From contig RPFO01000156.1 in assembly GCA_009746045.1 (NCBI GenBank), forward strand, positions 2,778,452 through 2,842,451: 64,000 nt of DNA, read 5' to 3'. This DNA is from Mesostigma viride (taxonomy: Eukaryota > Streptophyta > Mesostigmatophyceae > Mesostigmatales > Mesostigmataceae). The position numbers were made by a program, and so were the translations under genes. Positions 30,054 through 41,200 of this stretch are shown in pieces. Each line of letters opens with the position of its first letter. Within the stretch, counting starts at the first letter, position 1. The notes under the pieces are model-generated. The model saw only the letters and a list, made by a program, of their open reading frames with translations, was not told the origin of the DNA and made no database searches.

Positions 30054-32242
30054 ATGCCTATGGACTTTGTCATCCCGAGCAGGCTTGAGGACCTTGCCTC
30101 AACCTGCGAGGATGATTCAGAAATTAGAGATGATGATAATCTTCGAGTCAAGGAGATGGTGGATATTGAAAATTTGTCCGACTCCGACTCCAAGGACCTT
30201 GTGGACAGTAAGTTTGCCTGTTTGACGGTAATTTTGGCAGCGATATAGCCTTGTTTTCTTTTTTCCCCTGCGGTCTCATCAACGCATTCGTGACGGGTGC
30301 GTGGCCAACGTTGCGCAGAAACTGTTTTCGACCTTTGCGAGAACGACGTGCTCTGTATTGCGGAGCAAGAAGTTTTTGACCAGGTCTACTGGCTTACAAG
30401 GTAACGTGGAACCCCAGCCTGGCCTGCTTCGTATAGCACCGTGGATGCTTTTACGTTGCCCCAAGCAACAGAGTTATTGAATGTTTCCGAACTTCACCTA
30501 CAGTCGCGGAAAGGCATGGGAATCGAATAGTGTCTCACAATTACTTGAACCGTGTCCTTTCTCGCTGGCCCTGTATCCACGCCTCAGGCGCTTCCCGAAC
30601 CTGCGTGGGCTCGAAAAGAGCCGTCTTGTGGACGGCTTATGCTCAAACCTCTCGGTGCTGACGACTTCGTTGGCGGGCTTAATGAGGTCGGCCCAGAGGG
30701 ATGCGGATCCAGCAGCTGCTAATGCGTCCATCGTTTCTCACCGCACCGCCCTGAAGGTGTATGTGTTCTTCCTTCGGCACCTCACGGAGGCGGCCCAGAA
30801 TGAGCAGGCGGAATCTGAGGAGCAAGAAGCCGCCACTGCGAGCGTGGCCCCAACTGGGAAGGTAGATTGAGATTACAAGGCCTCTGCCGTTGGGCATGGG
30901 GAATCGGGCATGTCCATAGACTTTCAGCTGCTTATCTCGTAGCAATCACTAGGATTGCCTGTCTAGTCCCATCTCGCCACACCACCCTATAGTTCCCTAC
31001 CTCCTCCCTTGGACTACCACACAAATTTTCTTGTGCAGCTCATAACAGTGCCCTGTACTCCCAACAACAACACATTCTTGACTGCCTTGCATTCAACAAC
31101 AAACCCACGGAACCCCCCTGGCAGGGCCGTGCCAAGAGGCCCAAGGCATCGGCGTCAGGTGGCGGGTGGGACTGGGCCAAGCACCGCGAGCGTGTGGCGG
31201 AAAAGCTGGCGTCCGCACTGGAGTGCGACCTGTGGGCACTCTACCGCATGCAGGCGCCCGAGGAGGCCTTTCTGCAGCTGTTCATAAAGTGAGTTGTTGC
31301 CATATCTTTGACAAAGTACCGCAAGTTTTGTTGTTGTGTGTTTGTTATAAGGTTGGGTAGTATACCACAGAAGATTGGTGTAATAGATAATGCACGCAGG
31401 CGCCCGAGGACGCCTTTCTGCAGCTGTTTATAAAGCGGGTTGTTGCCATTTACAACAAATTGCTGCGAGTTTTGTTGTTGTATGTTGTTAATTGGTGTGC
31501 AGCTGTAAGGTAATCAATCATGCACGTGTATTACTTTTCATGCGGTTGGGTAGTAGATCGGTGTGATAGATAATGCTTGTGTAAATCCCAGGCGGCATTT
31601 AAAACTATGCGTATATATCAATTCTGGCATCTGTAGCATCTCTTCTATTGCGCAGCTAATGGTTACCTCTGATGTTGCCCATGGAGAGTTGCCGGGATTA
31701 TCAGCATGCGACTGACATGGTACCTGTTTGCTGCATGCATGTAATTTTCCTCAGCAAGGCCCCTGGCCAGCTGGTCACATCGCCCCTGGCCTGTCAGCAG
31801 CCGTACAAGTGATGACCTATGTTGTGTGTTCATATCTTGGAGGGGCGGTCCTAGCTTAATGCAGATGCTTGCAAGCGTGAAATCAAAGAATGCCAAAAGA
31901 AGTGCATGTTTACGATCTCGTCATGTGTGCTGCACCCTGCCGTGATACATGGTACAAGCTGCCAGGTATATGGATTTGCTAGCATTGTGACACTGCACTG
32001 TGAGCAAGCAAATACAATTACCATCACCTCGCTGGGGAACTTGGGGAGAACGTGCACTAGACTGGCAGATCCCAGCTAGAGCTTCAGTGGTTTAATAGAG
32101 GCGGATGCATAACCAGTAATGTCGTGGCAAACACATTCCTGTTTATGCATTTCACAGCTTCCCTGCCCTTGCCTAAACCCTCTCCCTCCCCCCCGACACA
32201 CACCCCACCCCCTTCCCTGGCCCACGCTCCTCCCCACTTAAA

Positions 32243-32286
<44 letters not shown>

Positions 32287-35200
32287 GCGCGCGCGAGGGG
32301 GGGGGGGGGGGGGGGCGCACTTATGCAAACACATATGCAGACCCTTCCCTGCATGATCACGCTTCTACACCCCCAACGTCCCCCTCTAACATACGCACAC
32401 ACCATGCACACATGGAAACACGTCACTGCAGGAGCGCACTGCTCCTGCTCGAGTCCCCCTCAGCGGCCAAGTCCCCGCCCCTATGCGGCCGCCTGGCCTC
32501 CATCCTTTCCCTCTGCGCGTGCCGCTACAAGCAGCTCGACCCCGTCGTCTCCTCCCTCGTCCACCTGCTGCACGCGCGAGAGCACGCGGCCCCGCTGCTA
32601 GCAGACGTCGCGGCCCACGCCGCCACGTCCCTCTCCGACGCTAGCCTGGCATCCGGGCTGTTGCGCGAGGTGGGCCGAACCGACCCCCGCGAGTACACGC
32701 GTGACCCCAACGGGTGCCGCAACGTGGGCGCCTTTATCGGCGAGCTGGCCGAGAAGCTACCCCGGCTGGTGGCCAACAACCTGTCGGTCCTGCTGCCCCA
32801 CCTGCAGGGAGGGGAGGCGTACGCGCTGCGCAGCGCGATCGTGGGCGTGGTGGGCCAGCTCCTCTGCACCGTGTTCTCTGACGCTGGCGCCGGTACCAAC
32901 GCCAATAACAGCAATAATGGTGGCAGCAATGATGCTGGCAGTGGGAGTGGCAGCGGCTCCGCCGGCGCAGGGAACGGCCCCACAGACGGACCCGAGGCAA
33001 CCAACGCCAACAGCATCGCCCGGCTCCGCAACAAACAGGCGCTGCTGGATCTGCTCATGGAACGCGCGCGAGACGTGAACGCGTACACGCGCACCAAGGT
33101 CCTGCAGACCTGGGCGTCCCTGGCCGAGCGGCGCGCCATCCCTTTGGGCAGTTGGAACGCGGTCGCCTCGCTGGCGTGCGGACGGCTCGAGGACAAGTCG
33201 GCCTTTGTACGCCGCGCCGCGCTGCAGCTGCTGGCTGAGATGGTGCAGTTCAACCCGTTTGGGCCCATGCTCGCGTCCGCCGCGTATCAGGTGTCCCTGC
33301 GCCAGTTCCAGGAGAAGCTCGCGGCAATGGAGCCCCCTGCCGCTTCGACAGCAGAGGATGGAGAGGATGGTGCCGCTGATGCTGCCGCCATCACCGCCAA
33401 TGCGGGTGGTGATGATTCGGGCGACCATGGTCATGATGAGGATGATTATGGCGGTCCGCAGGGAGCCCAGGGTGAACATGGAGGCCAAGGTGAACCAGAC
33501 AAATCTGGGGCAGTGGATGGGGAGGCATCTGCGCCAGGGGAAAATGGGGAAACTTCAAGCCCATCGCGAGGCAAGGCGAGGGAGGCCGTGAGGACAGGTG
33601 TCACGCCGCCGTCGTTCTCGGCAGAGGAGGTGGAGGCGACGCGGGTGCTGGTGGCCTCGCTCCAGTCGGCGCTGTCCTTTGCGAAGCTGCTGCAGGGTGC
33701 GATGCCTCTGCTGGTACAGCTGCTGGCGTCCTCCACCAACAGCGACGTGGTGGCGGCCATCCAGTTCCTCGTGCTAGCGCAGCAGTTCCAGATCGACGAC
33801 GCGCGCGCCGCCGTGCGCAAGATGCTGCCGCTGGTAAGGATTCCACTTTGCAATGCAAACAACAAGAAACTAGGAGATTGAGGATGGGGGGGGGGGGGGG
33901 GGGCATATGCTCAACCCCCCTCCGTGAGAAATACTGCGTACTCCATGTTTCTTACATGTTTCATTCGTGCTGTCTCATCAGACGTGTGTTCCCTCCCGTG
34001 TGTCAAGCCACCCTCTGTCTATCCCACCCTGGTCGACATTCTTACATCTCAACATTGCTCTTAGCCAGGATTTATCTATCTATTTTATCGGATCTACTTC
34101 TGTTCCACAGGTCTTCTCCGGCGAGGCGTCCATCCGCGAGACGGTGGTGGACGCATGCGTGCTGCTCTACCTCAAGGGTCACGCGGCCGACACGGCGTGG
34201 CGGCTGATCGACCTGTCGCTGGGGGCCACGCTGGGCGAGCTCACCTCCATGGAGGCGGTGTTGTGCGAGATGGTCAAGTCGTCCCACCTCAAGTCCGCCA
34301 CGGTACGAATTCAAGTCCTCCCACTTAAGACGATGCCATCGTAGGCATTGAACTCCTCGCACCCAAAGTCCACCATGGTAGGTCTTTAAGTCCTCCCACT
34401 AAGAAGTCTGCCATCGCAGGTCCTCGAGTCCTCCCACTTGATTATAGCCTGCCACGGTAGGTCGATGTCCAGTCTCTAAGGCCGCCGACGCAGGTCCTAC
34501 TCTTGAAGTCCGCCTTGTCTGTCTTCCCACGCAAGGGTTAGCCATGCTGGCTTTTTTGCGTCAGCCTCCAGCAAGAAGGGCATGTCCAATGCAGCTTTCG
34601 TGCTGCAATTCCTACGGAAATATCCACCCACCCAACCCCTGATCCTCGCACATTCCCGTTTAGGGGTAATCCCCGTCCCATTCCCTGCAATGGATAACTC
34701 ACCCCTCCATCCGTGCATGCCCTCCTATCTGCCCTGCTTTCATTTGTGCCACCTTTCTGATGCCGCCTTTGACATCCGGGTTACTGGCTTCATGCCCCCG
34801 TGACATCACTCCCCCACTCCACCTGCCCCCGTGACATCACTCACCCACTCCACCCCACACTCCACCCCACACTCCACCTCACACTCCACCCCACACTCCA
34901 CCCCACACTCCACCCCACACTCCACCCCACACTCCACCCCACACTCCACCCCACACTCCACCCCACACTCCACCCCACACTCCACCCCACACTCCACCGC
35001 ACACTCCACCCCACACTCCACCCCACATTCCACCCCGCACTCCACCAACCTCAACCCCCCTGAACTCCCCCGCTCACCCCCCCAGGTACGCGTCCTGTGG
35101 GACATCTTCGCAGGCCGTGTCGCATCCCCCACTGCCGGGGCCACCTCCGCGCAGGCACAGGCCCACCGCCGTGCGGCCCTGCTCGTGCTCTCCATGGCCG

Positions 35201-38200
35201 CGGGGGCTGACGCCAGCATCATCACGCAGCAGCTGCCCACGCTGCTGGAGCATGGGTTCGGACCCTCCGCCTCCACCGATGTCCTCATGGCACGCACCGC
35301 CTGTGCCGCGCTGCAACGAGTCGCCGTGCCACCACCATCGTCCATCTCCGACAACCCTTCAGCCGCTGCAAACCGCAAGTCTCTCGGTGGCGCCAATGCC
35401 AGGAAGTCCATGGGGGCAAACGCGAATAGCAGGCAATCCATGGGCGGGGGTGGTGGTTCGAATCCGTGGGGGGACCTGGCAGGCGGGGCCGGAAATGCTG
35501 GTGTCCGCGTGGACCCCCGGGTCTTCCTCGCGCTCACCCGCATCGTCATGGACAAGCGCGGCTGCCTGCCAGACGAATCATGGTTCTCGGCCGCGCAGCA
35601 GGCCATCGACGCACTCTACCACTTGCACACACACCCGGACGCCGTCTGCAAGCGCATGCTGGAGCTGCTCGCGAAACGAACATTCCTCACGGGCAAGGGG
35701 ACGGCGACTCCGATCCCTGCTGCTACCGCCGCCACGGCTGGCAACAATGATGGTACTGCTGCCACCAGTGCTGGCGTTGCGGATGGGACTCCGACCCCTG
35801 CTGCTGGCGATGATGTCGCAGCTGCAGGCAGCGTGGCAGCGAGTGCGACGGCCAATGCCACAGCGACCGCTGGAGACCATCCCCTGGCCCCCGAGCTTCA
35901 AGGGGATTTGCTGGACCAAGACGACGTGGTGACGGGAGATGGCAGCGTTACAGCTGAGCCAGCCCAGGGAGCGCCAAGTGCCGAAGACCAGAACACCTGC
36001 CCAGGTGCCGGAGACAAGAATAACAACAACGTGGATGGGTTGGGAGTGTCCACCACTCTTCCCCCACCCGCCGAACCATCATCCTCGGCGTCGCTCTCGG
36101 GTCTGCGAAGCAACGGCCTGGACTATGGCCGTGCGGTGTCCAGCTCGGCGCTGGCCCGGTTCCTGTTTGTGGTCGGCCACGTGGCGCTGCGACACTTGGT
36201 ATATGTGGAGGAGTGCGCGCGGCGCGTGCGGGCGTGCCAGCTGGCGCGCGAAAAGGCGGCCGCCAGCAGCGCCGCGTCGGAGCAGGAGCGGCAGCGGGAG
36301 CGGGAGGAGGAGGCAGGGCACAGCGAGGAAGACGAGGAGGAGGGGAATGCGCCCAAGGCGACCCCAGCCAAGAAACGGGGGAAGAAGGGGGGAGCGGCCG
36401 TGCCCGACGAGGTGGGTAGCACTTGGGTCGTGTATACCGTAGTGGCTCAAATCACATTGCGAATTAATATTTTTTCGAGGGTTTTTCTGCATGGTTTTGA
36501 CACTTTGCGGGGAAAGTTCAGCACGTGTTAGGTGAACTTCGAGCCCGGGAGCTTGTTTATATTAGGGCACCTAGTTCAGTGTCTGACTTGGATTCTAACC
36601 TATCAAGTACATTAATTACCCACCAAGCGCAGTTCCTATCTGACAAATAAGTGAGTACCAGTATGACATAAGGCCCTAATCAGTGCTGATAGGGCCCCTA
36701 ATCAGTGCTACACTGCTACTTGAACGGGTTCTCAATCTGGCGCAACGCGGCGCGGCGCGGCAAGCGCGGCGCTCCCCTTCATCTAGCTGCGCCGCGGCCT
36801 GCAGCCAGAAACAGGTGTAGCGGCGCTGCCCGGTTTTCATACTTTACGGGGTAAATTGGAGCATTATTTTAGCACTTTTCGGGGGGTCATTCGAAAATAT
36901 TAATTCGCAATGTGATTTGAGCCACTACGGTACATGGCTGGTGTGTGCTTTCGTTCCATAGATGGGGCTGAAGGGGGGAGCAGCCACGCCCACACAGGTT
37001 TGTTGATAATGAACTAGTAGTATTAGTTTTAATAGAGAGAGTAACTTGGGTCGTGTGTTCAGAGCTATATGCTTCCTTTCCTTTTGATAGACGTCCTTTC
37101 CTTTTAATAGACTTATACTTCGCTGTGTGTTGTTATTTCTTAGAATAGCGGAGCACCATGTTAAAGTGTGTCACAGGCGGTCTAATCCCCACTTTCCCAC
37201 TGTAAAGCGACACGTACATATACTATGACCACGCACTACAGTACGCGTCCCTGTGGGCGGCCGCCGAGGCAAGGAGCCCAGCGGAGGCAAGTATACGCAT
37301 TTAATGAATGCCTGCCCTTCATATACATTTCCTGCCGCTGTGCAGTTCCTGCCCATCAGATACTTTGATCATTATATGATTCCCCGCCCTTCCTGCATAC
37401 ACGAAATCTGCCCGTAAATTTGCCATTATCAATGAACATATATACTGCAGGTGGCAGCCGTCAACGCGAACGAGCCCAACAGGTGCTAGTGTTTCTAATC
37501 AATGCCAGGCTTTCTAAAATTCCTGCCTTTGTGCAATTCCTGAATTCCTTACCTTTTCTTATACCATGACAGGCGGCGGCCGCCAGCGCCAAGGAGCCCG
37601 ACCTTGCGGCGCAGCTGGGCGTGGGCGCGGGCGCCAAGGACGCCGAGCTGGACGCGCTCAAGGAGGAGGCGGAGCGGCAGATCCTGAGCGCAGACGCGGA
37701 GGGCCACCGCGACATGGTGGCACTGTTCGCGCCTATCGTGCAGCGGCTGTGCTGGACGCCCGCCATCATGGACAAGGTGGGTGGGACACAGTAGCACTTT
37801 TACGTCCATGGATGGGCAAGTTGGGTGGAACACAAAGCGCCTTCAAGCGGTCATAAGCGGATGAACAAGGTGGGTGGGTGGCCATGGTTGCGCCCACCAT
37901 CATGGACGAGGTGCGGTGGGACAGGAGTGCCTTCAAGCCGATGCACCAGGGTTGGCGGGGCAGGCGCGATTATGACTGGATGGACACAGTGGGTGGGACA
38001 CTGTGCTTCCAAATGGGGTGTGTGAACTTAACTGATGGAGAAGGTTTCAGGGCGCCTCATCGTGCTGGGCACCATGACCATAACCAGGTGGGTGAAACAT
38101 GCGCATTACTTGTCGTTGCTTTTGTGTATTATGATGAAAACTGGCATAGTAACCTGTGGTGTTGCAGCCACTCTCGTGGCTGCAAGGTTGGTCATGAGAT

Positions 38201-41200
38201 GGCTGCAAGGTTGGTCTTGAGATGGCTGCAAGGTTGGTCATGAGATGGCTGCAAATTTAGTCATGAGATGGCGGCAAGGTTAGTCATGAGACAGCTGCAA
38301 GGTTAGTCATGAGATGGCTGCAAGGTTAGTCATGAGATGGCTGCAAGGTTGGTCATGAGATGGCTGCAAGGTTGGTCATGAGACGGCTGCAAGGTTGGTC
38401 ATGAGTCGTGTACTTGTTCCTAGCCCTACCCCCAACATAAGCCGCATGGTCCCCTTGGCCACATCGCCGCATTGGGTGCTTATCGATGTGGGGAGCATAT
38501 CACTTTCCGTCGCTCCCCACGTAAACAACTAACATGCGGCATCGTCCACATGTCCGCTGGTTCCTGTGCCGTCCCTCCTGTGCACATGCCATCATGGTCA
38601 CCCACACCAGGACCCCGTGCTGCGTGCCTCGGCGATGCTTGCCCTCTGCAAGCTCATGGCCGTGGACGCACATTTCTGGTGAGCAGGTGGCGGCTAGCAC
38701 TCTACTGCTGTAGGAATGGACTGCTATAGGAACGGATAGATATAGGGAGCGCTGCTAATGTGTGTGTCACTAGTCGCGGACAGCGTGTCTTGCATCTCAC
38801 CTGCATTTATATTCATATTCGGAACCGTTGCCTTTGTCTGGATTCTTTCTTATTAGGGAGGGTTAGGGTGAGATACCTTCCTTCTGTAGGGAGAGTGCAC
38901 GGCTTCCTGTTCTATTGTAAATTTATTGGCTGCCGATGAAGTTGCTTGCGTTCAACACAGTGCCCACATTCAAAGGTTTGATGTTTCTCTTGATAAATGG
39001 ATTGATTGCAACCAGTGCGAGCAAACCCTTGCATTGCCACGCCCTTCTTCGCCTTCCTGAGCACGAGAAATCGCGGAGGGCATGGTGATGGTACGGTTAC
39101 AGCTTTGTCTTTTCTGTATGTCTTATTACGTAGCGAGCATGCACCGTGCATAGCCCAGACTCGTGGTATTTCTGCGCTTAACGTCGCTTCTTGCAGATCT
39201 ATCATGGACACTGCCCGACCCCATTTTGAGGTACCGGTCCCACTGCCAGCTCCATTCCTCCCATGCCGCCGTGAGGAGCCCCTTAAGCTCCCACACTAGT
39301 TCCCACTTACATCTGCTCATGATATTCTTTGAAGCCCTGATATTGTTTACAGCCTGCACAACTAAATTGGATCCTGATCATTGTTACGGTTCTCTTTCAT
39401 GTATGTGTACACATTCCGACCACATCCCCACAAAACTCATGCTGTCCATATCTCTCGCACGACAACCCCCCGGCGTGACATGTGACGGCAGCGAGGCCAA
39501 CCTGCAGCTGCTGTTCACGCTGCTGCAGAACGCCCCGGAGAAGGCGCTGCGCTCCAACAGCATCGTCGCGCTGGGCGACCTGGCGTTCCGCTTCCCCAAC
39601 CTGCTTGAGCCGTGGACGCGCCACATGTACTCGCGGCTTCGCGACCCCTCGCCCCAAGTGCGCAAGACATGCCTCATGGTGCTCACGCACCTCATCCTCA
39701 ACGACATGATGAAGGTGGGCATGAGGCGCTTGCTTGCTTGCTTGTGGTTCGTGACTAGTTCTGGCAAGTGCCTTCTGGTGCTCGCGCACCTCATCCTCAG
39801 CAAACTGATAAGGTGCCCGTATGATGCTGACGAGGGCTGGCAAAGGGCGCCGCTTATGAGCGAGGAAAGTAGCGGTGTAGCAAGGGGGGGCAGAGGGTTA
39901 CATTGGGGGGAGGGGACTGGAGGGGTAGGGGTGGAGCATCCATCCCATATGTGCACATCTTCCATGCATTATCCACATACATTTGCATGTCAAGAGTTGC
40001 ATCAGCAAGATGGTGCTGTCTAGTACTGTCCTTTCCTTGTATTGTCCTCATTCATTTTTTTCTCAATTATACATCCCCGGGCCAATGGCTACACATCATG
40101 GATGAGATGGAGCTGCTGTTTACTGAGGTTTCCCGTTCGTTCCTTGTTTGTGATGTCCTTTAAACTTCCCCAGGTCAAGGGCTACATCAGCGAGATGGCG
40201 CTGTGCATTGAGGATGAGGAGCCACGCATCGCCTCGCTCGCGAAGCTTTTCTTCCACGAGCTGGCGCAGAGGAGTGAGTAGGAGGAGCATGGGTGTGGTG
40301 GTGATGAAAAGGGGGGTCAGGCCGAGGAGTGAGGAGCATGGGCGTGGTGGTGATGAAGCAGAGGGGTCAGGCCGAGGAGTGAGGAGGAGGAGCATGGGAG
40401 CAAAGGTGATAGAGGAGTGCAGAAAGGTGGCAAGTGGCATGAGGAGCTAACTCGCAGTATGACTGGTGAAGCAGATGATTGACTAGAGCAACGGCGCAGA
40501 GAAGCGAGTTGTCGCACAGAGGAGTGAGAGCTGCTGCAATAATGGTGGAGCAGAGGATTGCCTGTATGTCTGGCTGCAAAGCGGCAAGGGGTTTTGGGGC
40601 AGTGGCTCCGTGCACAGCGGCCTCGGATGGCAAACTAGTTCTCTTCGTTTCCAGTTTGCCAGTTATTCCCCCTATTTTACTCCTACCCTTTTTTATCCGT
40701 ACCAAGCCTCGCTAGCTCAAGGTGGTGCGGTAGCAGTCATGGGCAAGGGCCTAAACCTACGCATGCCCAAAAAGACACTCATAATGCAAGTTATAACAAT
40801 TTTCACTGTTGGCGTGTGTCCATCCTACTGTCGACCCGCAGGCAACAGCCCCATCTACAACCTGCTTCCAGACATGATCAGCCGCCTGTCCGCGTCCTCG
40901 TCGTGCACTGAGAGCATGTTCCAGAACATCATGGACTTCCTCATCGGCTTCATCAAGAAGGTACTAGAGGGAGCCAGTTGTGCACGGGGGGGCTTGACTG
41001 TTGGCTAACGAGGTAGGATCATGCCCCACTCTACTGTGGACTTCCTCATCGGCTTTTTCAAGACAGCGTTAAAACAGGGTGCCCGGCAGTGCATGCGAGG
41101 GCTCGCAAGTGTCATAAACTGAGTGCAGGTTTTTATGTCATCATGGATCTATTTCAGGATGCTATCAGAAGGGTACACCAGATGACCGACGGTGCTCGCA

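Noticed and set aside
34800..35085. Condensin exon 7 starting within the CACTCCACCCCA repeat
   Set aside because: The frame is open, but a good acceptor (ccccccag) lies at 35085, phase is satisfied there, and family similarity begins at VRVLWDIF.
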